A stretch of 64,000 nt of DNA from positions 575,001 to 639,000 of the forward strand of contig CAHIKZ030000838.1 in the NCBI GenBank assembly GCA_903632075.3, written 5' to 3'. Within the stretch, counting starts at the first letter, position 1, and every line of letters begins with the position of its first letter. The notes below the pieces were generated by a model. That model was not told the DNA's origin. It did no database searches and worked only from the letters and a program-made list of their open reading frames with translations. This document shows, in pieces, positions 1 through 10,485 of the stretch. The stretch comes from Acanthosepion pharaonis. Its lineage: Eukaryota > Mollusca > Cephalopoda > Sepiida > Sepiidae. The translations under genes and the position numbers were made by a program.

Positions 1-206
1 CTGGTTAGTACTATTGTTTCTATAATTTATGTTAGCGTTTTGGTATCCTCTATTTTTTAGGGCTGCGTTATAAAAATTACTGTGTTGTTGGAATATTTCC
101 TTATTAACGGAGTTCATGCTTATTCTTTTCTCTATTGATGTGGGTATATGCTTAATTATAGATGGAGGGTCGAAGGAATTATATTTTTTTTAAATAATTA
201 TAATTT

Positions 207-314
207 AAACTCTACTTCTGTATGGAGCACTGTTTTTTTAAAATAAAAACAAAAATACTAAAGAACTCCGGATTATTTACCTAACGTGTTCTTTCCTATT
301 TTTCTACATATCTG

Positions 315-316
<2 letters not shown>
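207..316. repeat. Dispersed repeat, copy 1 (microsatellite-bounded)
   Basis: About 100 bp matching 25,891-26,006 in the same orientation. Shared blocks include CTACTTCTGTATGGAGCACT and a downstream ACTCCGGAT...AACGTGTTCT block. Both copies run straight into a CA/TA microsatellite at the same right-hand boundary. The parent element is unknown. Confidence 0.8.

Positions 317-386
<70 letters not shown>
314..386. repeat. (CA)n(TA)n microsatellite
   Basis: A short CA run passes into about 54 bp of TA. The open frame across it is only translated repeat (IYIYIY). Confidence 0.95.
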
Positions 387-391
<5 letters not shown>

Positions 392-714
392 TGCTTATAT
401 TCTGGCGGCATGCTTTCATTGTATATTTTAGACAAGACTTTTCTACTTATTTTCAATTCGATCCTTTCATATTCACGGACAAGCTTTTTGGTGTCATTAG
501 GTTTGTACTAAGAGTTTCTGATACTTATTTAAAAAAAAAAAAAAAAAAACTCTCGACAACCTCATAACATAGTTACCTCCCCTGAAGCGTTACTCAAGCT
601 ATTCGTATACCACTAAATTCAGCGTTCTTCACTTCACAAGTAAAAACTTTTAACTTTCAGATTAACACAGCAATTTTGTCTTGGAAAATGAACACTACAA
701 TATTTGTCATTAAA
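387..714. other. AT-rich sequence, nothing recognised
   Basis: Unique-looking AT-rich DNA with a 19-base A run near 531. No gene or repeat family was recognised here. Confidence 0.5.
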
Positions 715-900
715 TAAACAACACCCTGACGATGACATTGTGCTAATGTCGAAAGTACTCGGAATAAATAATATGTATCAACTCGGTAATTTTCTCTCTT
801 CCTTTAATAATGACACCCAAAAGCTTGTCTGTGAATATGAAAGGATCCAATTGAAAATAATTAAACAGAACTTGTCTAAATTATTCAATGAAACATGCCT

Positions 901-945
<45 letters not shown>
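715..945 (+). repeat. Dispersed repeat with (TA)n tail, copy A
   Basis: The stretch about 810-900 resembles the minus strand of about 16,335-16,450. Fragmentary translations of both read S-S-F-N...Q-K...E-Y-E-R-I...L-K-I. Both copies end in a long TA run (903-944 here). A CTGACGATGAC...GTCGAAAG block at 726-752 is similar in layout to hammerhead-bearing Penelope terminal repeats, but it has an extra base before stem II. I infer a Penelope-type terminal-repeat relic. Confidence 0.55.
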
Positions 946-946
<1 letters not shown>

Positions 947-1169
947 CAACATGATATTTATCTTCTTTTATCTTTTTTTTATAAAGTTAAACAGGTAGTA
1001 CACGGCATCCTCCGTTCACAATGTCGAATCACCCTCATTTCCTCATTATTCCAAATGCTAAGAAAGTTGTCTCACTCAGATACCCTTTTTCCCAAGAACT
1101 GCAACTTTGTGAACAGACACCCGCGTGGATGCTTTCGTGAACGATGCAATATTATCCTCTCCTAGTCAA

Positions 1170-1485
1170 GGGCCAATCGTTATCTATCCTCTTTATCCTC
1201 ACTTCTTAACACCTGCTCTTACATTTATATCACACACCTCATTCAGTAACTCTCTACATTGAGTGAAACTTGTATCTTGTATTAGTAAAAGAAAAACTTT
1301 GATATATTTAAAATCTCATTATATCATTATGTCATTATATGTGCTTTGTGGTCTAATGTAAAAGTTTCTGCCACAAACTATTTATAAAACTACATTCATA
1401 AAAAATCAGACAACGTACTGTAAAATATATTCTTTGGTAAAGTCACTTATTAACAGCTTTTAACGTTTTTAGATTCAGTGTTTAT
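1170..1485. other. AT-rich spacer, nothing recognised
   Basis: No open frame, repeat family or RNA motif was recognised. Confidence 0.5.
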
Positions 1486-1489
1486 TCCA

Positions 1490-1815
1490 AAAAACGAAAG
1501 AAATTATTAAGAAGCAGGAACATTTTGCTAGAATTTTAAAAAATACTGAACTGCTGTGTAAAACCAGTCCTCCTAGTTGGCAGTGAACTCTGGACAATTT
1601 CCTCGAAGATGAAGTGGTGTGATTCCACTGAAAGATATTGAGAATACCGTCGACTGGACATGCGATGAATGAGGTAATTTTAAGAAGAAAAAAAAGAACG
1701 AAATTTACATTTGAAGTTAGAATCACAAAGAGATAATCGACATTTCTTGGACGCATAATGAGGAAAACGAAACTTGTTAAGATCAAGAGGAACAGAGGGA
1801 AAAATCGAGTAACCT
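1490..1815 (+). pseudogene. LINE relic, C-terminal part of reverse-transcriptase ORF
   Basis: Three frames must be followed in turn, so this is a decayed retrotransposon fragment and not a gene. Readable pieces in order are VLLVGSELWTISSKMK (about 1,563-1,617), KILRIPSTGHAMNEVILR (about 1,632-1,685) and STFLGRIMRK (about 1,737-1,768). They match the order seen after the RT core in many animal non-LTR elements: a 'Y-G-S-E-x-W-T' block, an 'R-R-x-L-R-I...T-x-H-V-x-N' block and an 'F-L-G-H-x-x-R' block. The catalytic RT motifs are absent. The relic at 7,800-8,010 is the same segment from a related copy. Confidence 0.75.
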
Positions 1816-1994
1816 ACTTTTGCGATGTCAACGAACACTCGTTGATGCTTCTGTGATGCCAACGAATACTCGTTGTCACTTTCGTAATGTCCGTTGTAGT
1901 AGAGACTTTGTAATCGCAGATACAACTATAGTAATGCCGTTGAACAATACTGGTGCCACACGCCTTCGAATAACACTCACACTAATAGTACTTG

Positions 1995-2185
1995 CTCGAT
2001 AATACTCGGTCGAATAGTAATCCGTATAGTGATCCGAATAGAGAAATAGTATAGTGAATAGAGTAGAGAATAGCGGTCCGTATAGTATAGAGGATAGATT
2101 AGAAATAGTGATCCGTATAGTAATAGAGGATAGATTAGAAATAGTGATCCGTATAGTAATAGAGGATAGAGTAGAAATAACGATC
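1995..2185. repeat. Short tandem repeat, unit about 38 bp
   Basis: Units built on GATAGATTAGAAATAGTGAT and CCGTATAGTAATAGAG repeat about 2.7 times from 2,085. Upstream, looser GTATAGTGATCCGAATAG variants extend the block. Confidence 0.8.
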
Positions 2186-2369
2186 ATTAGTCCTCAGCTA
2201 CTTCCTACATATATGCGTTTCCTCTATGGTCACATGGTCTACTTAATTCAATAATGGGATCTGGCGATCTACGTTCAAACTCAAGTGTCGCCAGCAAGAC
2301 TTTATTCATATATAATAATCATAGAACAAGATGAAGCGGATAGTAAGTAGACTGACATTTTTTAGCGTT

Positions 2370-2432
2370 CCAAAGCCTAGGAGATTGTGGAGAGCCATGG
2401 CCACCCATGTTCTGAAGGGAAACGGTACATAA
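2370..2432 (+). pseudogene. LINE ORF 3' end (last codons and stop)
   Basis: The frame ending at 2,432 reads RLWRAMATHVLKGNGT followed by a stop. It corresponds to the last residues of a LINE ORF whose other remnant lies on the minus strand at 5,212-5,345. Nothing upstream remains in frame. The coding DNA contains the GAGCCATGRYC...GTYCTGAA block that also forms the tail of several SINEs in this window. Confidence 0.6.
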
Positions 2433-2439
2433 AAGAAAA

Positions 2440-3594
2440 ATAAATTTCCCAAACTGTGAAAAAAATGGAGTTGAATATATTTGTATCAACTGAATAAATA
2501 TCCGTAGTTGCTGTGATATCGCCATCAACCGAACTGATGTCTAAGACTTAAAAGATACACACAATAGAAGAGTTTTCATATTGGTATGCGTTCTTATTTT
2601 GAATAATTCTCTTTTAAAAAAGAAACATATAGTTCATCCGATAGTTTAATAACTGTAAGAAAACTGTATTCAGAAAAAAAAAAAAAGAAGCAGGAGGGTA
2701 AGAAAAACAGGTAGTGCGAGGGTTAAGTTAGGTGAAAACGGGGGGTCATCGACCTAATAGACGCCTTCCTAATTGCTTGATCAGTAATTTCTTTCCCGCC
2801 TAAAATCAGATATTTTCTGTAATACCGTCTTCTTGATCACTAGAGATCGGTTTTAATACGGTCCTTTTTTTCTACATCTTTTTTTTTTTCTCTTTTTTTT
2901 TCGGGACAAGTATTTTTAAGTGGTTGGGAGAGATACACTGAAAGCAACAAATTATTATACAAACAATTTTTCATTCAATTATTGTCCCCTCTCTTATTCT
3001 CTTTCTGGTTTTTTATCAGTATCGCTACCTTCCCCACTCCTTCTCTCTCTTCACTTTCTTTCTTTCTCTATTTATGATCACATGAATTCGAATTGCAGTA
3101 TCTGGGCTTATGTCTGCTTATACAACTTTCCTTTCCTTTCCCTCCACCTCACACTTTCTTATCACGTGATCGTGCCTGATCGTTTTAGTTATTCTGAAAA
3201 TGTATAACTAGTTTTTTTTTTTTGTTTAGTTTTTTTATAATTTAGAAAGTCTACGTAATTGGTCAATTTCAATTAGGAATCAAATTTGAAATCAATTTGA
3301 AATCGATAACGTCAAGTTTTAAATCAAGTAGCAACGGTAGCAAAAAATGAAAGGAAATAACTTTTTTGCCAAAAGGAAATATAGAATATTTGGATATGAA
3401 TTTATTTAAATTTTTCTCACTGAAGATAAATCTGTATGAGATTGGCCAGATTTAGCCACAAGTAACTGACTGAGCTTAAATTTTATAGCCAAGATTTAAT
3501 ATTGTTTTAATTCACTTTCTTCACATTAGTATTCAAATTTACCCAACTTATTAAAAGTAAAGCAAATAGTCGCAAGTAACAAAATTCAAAATCT

Positions 3595-3595
<1 letters not shown>
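2440..3595. other. AT-rich spacer with homopolymer runs
   Basis: T-rich runs at 2,866-2,901 and a pyrimidine-rich block at about 3,000-3,160. No coding or repeat assignment. Confidence 0.5.

Positions 3596-3597
<2 letters not shown>

Positions 3598-3621
<24 letters not shown>
3598..3621. repeat. (TA)n run
   Basis: Short TA run abutting the foldback at 3,628. Confidence 0.9.
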
Positions 3622-3627
<6 letters not shown>

Positions 3628-3745
3628 AGAACATTGAAGTCAACACTCAGAAGCGACAGGCTGTTTCATGCTATCGTCAATACGCCTGACGATGACGCCT
3701 AACATGAAAAGGTCTGTCGCCTCTGAGTGTTGAATTCAATGTTCA
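3628..3745. repeat. Foldback element, 118 bp
   Basis: The ends are inverted: AACATTGAAGTCAACACTCAG and AGCGACAG at the left pair with CTGTCGCCTCTGAGTGTTGA and TTCAATGTT at the right. The centre holds CTGACGATGAC...CATGAAAA, which resembles an eroded hammerhead core but lacks a pairing stem II. Probably a terminal repeat or MITE relic; the family is unidentified. Confidence 0.7.
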
Positions 3746-3823
3746 CTTTTATATTTATATTTACATACGCTCTGTCTCTGATATTGAACACTTTTATCCC
3801 ATAAATATAGCACATCTTAAAAC

Positions 3824-3828
<5 letters not shown>

Positions 3829-3861
<33 letters not shown>

Positions 3862-3956
3862 AAAGAGAGAAAAAGAAAGAGAGAGCGTGTGTGTGTGTGT
3901 GTGTGTGTGTTGTTCAAATCAACTCTGAATGATGGTTGTCAGTTTCATGCTTAAGT

Positions 3957-4028
<72 letters not shown>
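3829..4028. repeat. Microsatellite cluster (TA)n, (GT)n, (CT)n, (TA)n
   Basis: TA at 3,831-3,859, GA-rich then GT at 3,886-3,910, CT at 3,961-3,987 and TA at 3,988-4,027. The minus-strand open frame here is translated repeat. Confidence 0.95.
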
Positions 4029-4030
<2 letters not shown>

Positions 4031-4164
4031 CAGTATTGTTGGCAAGAAGTGTTAACTGCATTCAGACATTTTCTGGAACGTTGCACGTTGCAAATTCAAA
4101 CACACGTGCGTCGGACAATCAGTGTATTGTGCAGAACGGTTTCACAGAGCTTGACTATACCGTA

Positions 4165-4242
4165 TTTTAATTATCATATTAATTATGCATATTAATTATG
4201 CATATTAAATTATGCATATTAAATTATGCATATTAATTATGA
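4165..4242. repeat. 14-15 bp tandem repeat
   Basis: About five copies of ATTAATTATGCAT or ATTAAATTATGCAT in direct succession. Confidence 0.9.
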
Positions 4243-4779
4243 ATGCTGCCGTTCGTGGTGGAAAGAAATAATGCGTTTCTTGTTTTATTTAAGATGTTCA
4301 TAAAATAACTTGTCATATACACTATCTCCCATAAACAAGTGCACCCCTACGAATTTTTCAGAATAAATTAATTTACATTTAAACTAAACACACCAGGCTA
4401 ATGATAAAAAATTATAATACATTATAACATCATCTACTTATCTAATACTAAGATTCTAATCTTGTATGTATATGCAAGTAACCCATAGATACAGCTTAAT
4501 TGAAACATAATACCACAACCAGTTTAGAAGCATATTGTACCTAGAAACCTTACCGGATACAGTCCTAACTTTCATTTAAATTAGACAAGAGTTTCTTCGG
4601 CTAGGGCCGTTGTTTCGGTTTTTACGTCATGTTTAATAGGGAATTCAGTATTCGTTTTCGATACACGTTCTTATATCAAATCACGTTTATAAACACCTGC
4701 ATATTGTATTTTAACTATTATGAGTCAAAAATAATAAAAGTTCATAATACATTATAACAGCATATAACAATATCTATCC

Positions 4780-4781
<2 letters not shown>

Positions 4782-4845
<64 letters not shown>
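4782..4845. repeat. (TA)n run
   Basis: About 60 bp of pure TA. Confidence 0.95.
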
Positions 4846-4850
<5 letters not shown>

Positions 4851-4933
4851 AACAGTAAGATATATAATCCGGTGTTCTTATAGATATTTTTATTTTTACA
4901 AAATAGTGCTCAATGTAAATTTACAGAGCATTA

Positions 4934-5087
4934 ATATTATAAATTAATTGATCTAAAATAAGTTTTTTTTTTCGCTACACAGTTCTAACCATGTTTCAAA
5001 AATGGAAGCTAATAGGGCTTTTAGGTTCCATTTTTGAAACATGGTTAGAACTGTGTAGCGAAAAAAACATATTTTAAATCAATTAAT

Positions 5088-5099
<12 letters not shown>
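4934..5099. mobile_element. Foldback MITE, about 166 bp
   Basis: Two 74-bp arms (4,934-5,007 and 5,026-5,099) are near-perfect reverse complements around an 18-base centre. The arms contain TTCGCTACA and CATGTTTCAAAAA, which also occur in this order in the arms of the 330-bp foldback at 25,560-25,890, so the two are related. The right end runs into a TA tract. Non-autonomous DNA transposon is the natural reading; no transposase source is visible. Confidence 0.85.

Positions 5100-5140
<41 letters not shown>
5094..5140. repeat. (TA)n run
   Basis: About 46 bp of TA at the right edge of the foldback MITE. Confidence 0.95.
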
Positions 5141-5143
<3 letters not shown>

Positions 5144-5211
5144 CCTATTAACACAATATAGAATTTTATATATTAAATAATAAATGTTAAAACTAATATA
5201 TAATTTCTTTC

Positions 5212-5345
5212 TTTTTATGTGCCATGTCCTTTCAGGACGTAGGCGATCATGGCTCTCCACTTCCCCCTATTCGCTGTAGCTCTCAATGAGTTTCGTCCCT
5301 CTGACACCTCCGCAATCTGTAATGGCATAGTTATCGGTCCCTCCC
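5212..5345 (-). pseudogene. LINE ORF 3' end, minus strand
   Basis: Read on the minus strand this gives D-C-G-G-V-R-G-T-K-L-I-E-S, then in a shifted frame W-R-A-M-I-A-Y-V-L-K-G-H-G-T and a stop. That is the terminal part of the LINE family whose last codons are also at 2,370-2,432. One frame change separates the two pieces, so it is dead. The terminal block GAGCCATGATCGCCTACGTC is shared with SINE tails at 41,345 and 34,695. Confidence 0.65.
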
Positions 5346-5351
5346 TGACAA

Positions 5352-5880
5352 GTGAGAATGGCAATTTTGCGTTTCAAATAAAATAAGACAAAAAAACGGG
5401 GGAAAAAATCACATTTCTTTCTTCTTTTATCGAGCAAATAAAAGTCTCACTATTTGCCAAAAAGTCCAAATAAGCAACATGCTATATACGCTTATATGAC
5501 AACCTTTTTTTTTATAATTTACAAATTAACCTAACTGGTCTGATAATTAAAATTAAAATTAAAAATAATATATGAATAAATGAATAAAAAGGAAATAAAA
5601 TACGTCAAGACAGTATCGTGGAAAAAGCGATTCTTAGTACTTCCAACAGGAACCTCGTGTTAAATCTTGCTAAAGTCGAATCAATGGTCATTTAGTAAAA
5701 TGCTGTGGCTGAATACGTCTCCATTTCAAAGACCACTGCTCTGTGGTTGGCTCAGTTGGGAGGGAGAAGTCAAGCAATCAAGACGAAGTCACTTTGTGGG
5801 GATTCTGACATGCCATATTGACCGGCCCCTACTCAACAATTCAGAATGGCGACTTTACCTTTCAAATAAAATAAGACAAA
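5352..5880. repeat. Direct repeat pair, about 38 bp
   Basis: GAGAATGGCAATTTTGCG + TTTCAAATAAAATAAGACA at 5,352-5,390 recurs as CAGAATGGCGACTTTACC + TTTCAAATAAAATAAGACA at 5,842-5,880. The intervening 450 bp has no recognised content. Confidence 0.7.
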
Positions 5881-5954
5881 GGAAAAGGTTTAAACGATAC
5901 ATGATTTATTTCAGTAATATATTAATAGTTTTAATATATTGAAAGTTTTATTTA

Positions 5955-6075
5955 AATTTTTACATTGTCCGGACTGTGGTCCTCATCTTTATCGCCATAT
6001 TCACAACGTTTCGACTGTTATACGTTCCGGCCTTCATCAGATGTTATTGTTCTAAATTCGAACCGAACCCATTAT
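5955..6075 (-). repeat. Dispersed terminal-repeat-like sequence, copy 1
   Basis: Matches 8,110-8,240 in the same orientation (shared GTCCTCATCTTTRTCGCCATAT, ACAACGTTTCG and CGNTCCGGCCTTC blocks). The minus strand carries CTGATGA...GTCGAAACG spaced like a hammerhead core, but no pairing stem II can be drawn. Layout resembles Penelope-type terminal repeats; inference only. Confidence 0.6.
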
Positions 6076-6580
6076 TTAGTCTATTTACATTATGAAAATT
6101 TCGATTACCGTATATAATCGACTATAATGTGAATTTTTATGATCAGAGGTTTACACTATAAACAGGTAAATTTTTTGAACAGGGCTAAAAATCATGCATT
6201 TTCTGTAACCTGTTGCACTATACACAGGTAAATTTTCTTCTGCAGGGGTTACAATTCATACCCCCAAATTCAAGGGTCACACTATACACTAAATCGACTT
6301 ACACGATACATATTAAATATAAAAATTAAATATTAAAATTGACATATTAAATATATGCACAGAAGAATAAAGTTTTTAAAATAAACCAGTTTTGATTAGA
6401 TTAAACAAAAATTAACTTATTTGGGTCCGATAGTATTCACCGTGTTTTTCAGCGTCATGATAAGGTATACAAAGAAAAGCATTTAAGCAAATGATGGTGT
6501 AAACATCATAGTCGGTGATTGTATGAGCTCTAATCGAATTGGTGAATTGTATCCAGTTGAGCAATATACGTTCGTCAATA
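6076..6580. other. AT-rich spacer, nothing recognised
   Basis: Contains two similar blocks around an ACACTATA-ACAGGTAAATTTT motif (6,155-6,172 and 6,215-6,235). No gene recognised. Confidence 0.45.
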
Positions 6581-6582
6581 TA

Positions 6583-7091
6583 CAGGCTGTCCACAAAAAA
6601 TCGACATCATTTAGTAATCTAATAACATAGAACTATTCTCACTCACAGGATCTAATATTTTAACAAAATATGTAAAAACTAAGTTAACTGTGCGGATTTA
6701 TCTCAATTGAGATCGGGCGTGCCAGTGATAATGGCATTGTGTTGTTGAAGTGGCCACCAAGTTCGCCTTGTGATTTTTTTTCTATGAGCCAATGTGAAAG
6801 GACAGGTCCATATCCCTCTCTTCCAGCAAGCCTAGAGAAACTTGAGCAGAGAATCATTGAGGCACTGGAAAATGTTACGCAAGCGTGTTTGGCAGGAACT
6901 GGACAACCGACTTGTGTGGTGCCACAGGTGGTGTGCATGTTGAACGTTTGTGCAGCTTTGTGAAATTAGTTATAAAGTCTACATCCTTTGAATATCTTGT
7001 TCAAATCTTGATCAATAAATTTGAAGCCTATTTAATTTCGTTTACTCAAATATTCACATTTTAAATTATGTCATTTTTTGTGGGGACACTG
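6583..7091 (+). mobile_element. Tc1/mariner-IS630 type DNA transposon, internally deleted
   Basis: Terminal inverted repeats CAGGCTGTCCACAAAAAAT and, on the other strand from the right end, CAGTGTCCCCACAAAAAAT bound a 509-bp segment flanked by TA on each side (6,581-6,582 and 7,092-7,093). TA duplication, TIR form and the transposase tail inside agree with the Tc1/mariner superfamily. Only the C-terminal coding third remains, so the copy is non-autonomous. Confidence 0.85.
6739..6963 (+). pseudogene. Transposase C-terminal fragment (Tc1/mariner-IS630 type)
   Basis: The frame reads WPPSSPCDFF near its start and LPASLEKLEQRIIEALENVT after it. These match the 'W-P-P-R-S-P-x-L-x-P-C-D-F-F' block that follows the third catalytic acidic residue and the following LPxxLExLxxRI helix in this transposase family. 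The D at CDFF is the retained catalytic-site acidic position. The last 25 residues fit better after a frame change (VWQELDNRL in the next frame), so the copy is broken. The first two catalytic acids lie upstream in sequence that is missing. Confidence 0.75.
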
Positions 7092-7227
7092 TATATTTAA
7101 AAAGGAATTAGACAACTATGAAACTAGTGAGAATTAAAAGACTGCATACTGTCGATGTGGGAAAAACATTCCAGTGATAAGATTCAGACAAAAAACAATA
7201 AAAGGAATCACACCAAATATTGATTTT

Positions 7228-7505
7228 AAATACGGTGGAGTAATGGTTAGTGGCTAGAATTGAGGAATCGGAGAGCCGAGTTCGAATTCCAGTCGAATCC
7301 ATTACATTCACTTACGTGCTAATACTCTTGGGAAAGATATGAATTCTCTTCTTCTCCCCTTAGCTATGGGTAAATAGCAGGACAGACCGGGTTCTATAGC
7401 TTTGGATGGCAACTGGTCTACCGCAGAAAGACATGGCAACCTGCTGCGGGAAAAGATCTGCCTCGTCAGTCATGTATCGAAAGATACATGATCGCCTAAG
7501 CGTGC
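7228..7505 (+). mobile_element. tRNA-derived SINE (family 1)
   Basis: Head GGTGGAGTAATGGTTAG (box A-like) is followed about 45 bp later by GAGTTCGAATTCC (box B). The body contains ACATTCACTTACGTGCTAAT, TAGCTATGGGTAAATAGCAG and a TGGCAACTGGTCTA block shared with copies at 8,425, 35,345(-), 37,690, 38,890, 39,870(-), 41,110 and 60,866(-). The end carries ATGATCGCCTAAG, related to the LINE 3' end at 5,212-5,345. Confidence 0.85.
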
Positions 7506-7599
7506 TAAATATTCATATCTAACATTACGCAGATTGGTTTCAATCTTGAGAAATGAATATTTACTTCTGGAAAATACACGAAATGTGGTACAAAGTCGG

Positions 7600-7668
7600 C
7601 AAACTTGCCGGTAAAAAGCCGGCAAAATTGCCGGTAAATTGCCGGTAAAAAGCCGGTAACATTGCCAA
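7600..7668. repeat. Degenerate short tandem repeat (GCCGGTAAA)
   Basis: Six or so variants of TTGCCGGTAAA or GCCGGCAAAA in succession. Confidence 0.75.
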
Positions 7669-7799
7669 CGGGGAAAGCTGATCATTACTTTATTTATCTA
7701 GTCGCATTCACTGACCCAATTAAACTAATATTCCTAGCACCATAATACCACTTTACACAGATACATCAATACCACAATAACAAAAACTCTTCATAAAAT

Positions 7800-8010
7800 G
7801 CTCTCCTCATAGATGAACGAGAGACTTGAAACAACAGAAATTTAGTTCTACAGAAGGATACTGAGAATACCATGAACCGAACATGTGAGCAACGACAGAG
7901 CTTTAGATAAAATAAAAACTAAAAGGACACTTATAAATAACACCAGAAAGATACAGTTGAACTTTCTAGGGCACAAAATGAGGAAAGTGGGCTTGGAAAG
8001 TTAATATACT
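7800..8010 (+). pseudogene. LINE relic, post-RT segment
   Basis: One frame from 7,813 runs through two in-frame stops, each where this family has Trp (TAG and TGA for TGG). Readable pieces are MNERLETTEI, FYRRILRIP, TEHVSNDRALDKIKTKRT and IQLNFLGHKMRKVGLES. This is the segment downstream of the RT core that is also decayed at 1,490-1,815. RT catalytic motifs are not present. Confidence 0.85.
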
Positions 8011-8109
8011 CACAAGACAGACTGAAAACAACGCATAGCCAAAGTTTGATTAAATGGATGATAGATAGGAGAGTCTGTCTATATTTCTGAGATGAGATAT
8101 TATGTACAG

Positions 8110-8240
8110 TATTTACATTAGTCGGACTATTGTCCTCATCTTTGTCGCCATATTTGTCACAACGTTTCGGTCGTTGTACGCTCCGGCCTTCTTCAGGTGG
8201 TTGGAATTTCGAACTGAACCCTTTATTTTGATCACTGGGG
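8110..8240 (-). repeat. Dispersed terminal-repeat-like sequence, copy 2
   Basis: Same family as 5,955-6,075. Its right 42 bp form one arm of the inverted pair at 8,197-8,402. Confidence 0.6.
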
Positions 8241-8402
8241 TAGACTGTTCTAGTTCCACGTACCATGTTTGATGGATGTCAGTTATCAGTTATCTCCTGC
8301 TAATTTTCCATCTGAAAGTTCTCCACTGCCTTAACCGGGTATTGAACTCACACTCTTTGTGATCGAAATAAAGGGTTCAGTTCGAAATTCCAACCACCTG
8401 AA
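8197..8402. repeat. Inverted repeat, about 42-bp arms
   Basis: AGGTGGTTGGAATTTCGAAC...CTTTATTTTGATCAC at 8,197-8,238 is the near-perfect reverse complement of GTGATCGAAATAAAGG...CCAACCACCTG at 8,360-8,401, with about 120 bp between. Confidence 0.85.
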
Positions 8403-8424
8403 GAATGTCTAAATTAAAAATTAA

Positions 8425-8705
8425 GGAGGTCCGGTAGAATAATGGATTGCTGCTCCGATTGAAAAATCGGAGAGCGGAGTTCGAATTCTAATCGAGTTTA
8501 TTGCATTCACTTAGGTGCTAATATCTTTGGGGAAGGTACTAGAACCTAAGTGCTAATTAGAATCCAATACTTCTCTTCCTAGCTATGGTAAATAGTTGGA
8601 CAGGCTAGATTCTGTAGCTTTAAGTGGCAACCGGTCTAGGAAAAGGAAAATTCTGTAGCCCTGGCGACAGCTAAGGAAAGGATCGCTCGAATTGACCCAA
8701 TGATT
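8425..8705 (+). mobile_element. tRNA-derived SINE (family 1)
   Basis: Head GGTCCGGTAGAATAATGG, box B-like GAGTTCGAATTCTAATC, then ATTGCATTCACTTAGGTGCT and TAGCTATGGTAAATAG. A CTAAGTGCTAAT piece occurs twice (8,511 and 8,547), an internal duplication. Confidence 0.85.
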
Positions 8706-9830
8706 CCGACTACACTCGACACCCTTTTTCTTCGCAATAACAGTATTTTCTATAATTATATAAAAAAATTATAACTTAAAATGGCGTTCAAGATTCTCTT
8801 ATATTTAATATTATTATATTAATTAATTGTGTTTCCCTTTCTGAATAAAGATTAATGTTCAATAATTTTCTAACGGCAAATTGTCTAATGTTACTTTGAA
8901 AGAAGATGGGCTCCGCCTAGTAGGTCCAACTGATCCAAGAAATATTATTAAAGACGATGGATGTTAACATGATGATTTACTTGTTGACCATGTTTGCGGT
9001 AGTCTCTGAATATGGAATCCAGTGAAGTCCGTAATGTGTTCAATATCAGAGGTTGGCAGTGAAGATTCAGAGAAAGTAGCGGCTATTAAGTAATTCTTTA
9101 AGTCTTCGATATCAGGTTGGCAATGGAGATATTTTGGGAGAAAAAAAAAACAAAATGGCTGCCTTTATACACGTCGGATTGAATATTTTGAGCTTTCTGA
9201 TTGGTTAACCCTTCTATTGGTGAACTATAAAATGAGTCAGCTCCTTTGACTGGCTCACTAGTACTTACATACCCAAAAAACTGCAACATTACTAAGTAAA
9301 AGGATAAATTCAGTTATAATTTACATAAGATTACAATAACCATGTTTATTTTAAGATATATTATTTTTTCATAATAATAACGTTTACGTGATACCATATT
9401 TACATTTTATAGAGGTTCACATAATTGAGTCATAGTGGTGAGGCGCCCTGCAAGCAACAAATTCAAATCACTAATTCAAAGGTGCTTACTCGTATGCATG
9501 CTATGATAGGCACCCAAGGAAATAGTCAACAAACATGGTTCTTATTCGTACAATGCTTCAGTAGTGTGAAGCAAGTGAAGATCAAATTTACAACACTAAT
9601 AAAAAAGGTTCGATAACCATTGCACTACAGCAGGCACTAGAAATTATTTTTATGACTCTATTTTTCTATTCACTTTCGTTCTTACATATAATTCGTAAAA
9701 AGAACTTCTACTTAAAGCTAAATAATAAAACGTCTTTAGCTATTCTTGTAGAATCCCATCCTTCGATAGAAGGAATTCTGGATAGTATCTTAATTTCATA
9801 TATGTCAACGATGATCCTGCACGTTTAAAG
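8706..9830. other. AT-rich spacer, nothing recognised
   Basis: Two loosely similar blocks occur at 9,040-9,065 and 9,105-9,130 (ATATCAGAGGTTGGCAGTG and ATATCAGGTTGGCAATGG). No other structure was recognised. Confidence 0.5.
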
Positions 9831-9837
9831 AATAAAC

Positions 9838-9879
<42 letters not shown>

Positions 9880-9925
9880 CCAACATATATGTGTGTGTGT
9901 GTATGTGTGCGTGTGTATGTGTAGT
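9838..9925. repeat. (CA)n and (TG)n microsatellite
   Basis: CA run 9,841-9,876, then TATATGTGTGTGTGTATGTG on the same strand. The two halves are partly self-complementary. Confidence 0.95.
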
Positions 9926-10080
9926 AAATATAAAATCCTTCCAAAACATGAAATCTAGTATTACTTCGCATTGACGTTTTTAAAACAACGATACTGAATG
10001 ACAAATGTTAAAATAAAAGATTGAGTGTTTCGACTCTAGATAGGACCTCTTCAGAATAATAATGGTTTTATCGATGGTAT
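9926..10080. repeat. Dispersed repeat pair, copy 1
   Basis: Matches 15,940-16,095: TAAAATYCTTCCAAAA, ACATGAAATC, GTTTCGACTCTAGATA and GACCTCTTCAGA..AATAATGG. In both copies a TG-type microsatellite lies on the left and a long TA run on the right. The minus strand holds CTGAAGAGGTCC...GTCGAAACA, a possible eroded hammerhead. Confidence 0.8.
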
Positions 10081-10083
10081 TAC

Positions 10084-10128
<45 letters not shown>

Positions 10129-10130
10129 TT

Positions 10131-10182
<52 letters not shown>

Positions 10183-10183
10183 T

Positions 10184-10224
<41 letters not shown>

Positions 10225-10225
10225 T
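10084..10225. repeat. (TA)n higher-order repeat
   Basis: Three TA blocks separated by GAGATTAAC and GAGAGTAAC, so the TA tract itself has been duplicated with a small spacer. Confidence 0.9.
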
Positions 10226-10329
10226 TTGATATATTTATGGGTAAAGTGTCCTCAGAATCGGAGGTAGAGCGCTTGTAAATATAGATAGAAAGCTCCCAGT
10301 CACCATATTGGAATGTTTTCTATGTTTAC

Positions 10330-10345
10330 ACAATCTCTCTCTATT

Positions 10346-10414
<69 letters not shown>

Positions 10415-10430
10415 CGCTTGCTTCTCTCCC

Positions 10431-10483
<53 letters not shown>
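10330..10483. repeat. (CT)n and (TA)n cluster
   Basis: CT-rich 10,331-10,374, TA 10,375-10,412, then a 20-bp spacer and TA 10,431-10,482. Open frames on both strands are translated repeat. Confidence 0.95.

Positions 10484-10485
<2 letters not shown>

Noticed and set aside
8150..8205. Hammerhead ribozyme on the minus strand (CTGAAGAAGGCC...CCGAAACG)
   Set aside because: Core and GAAA are spaced correctly, but no stem II can form beyond two pairs and the cleavage triplet is unclear.
7931..8266. 111-codon minus-strand open frame
   Set aside because: It lies antisense to a LINE relic and runs across a terminal-repeat-like sequence, so it is a shadow.
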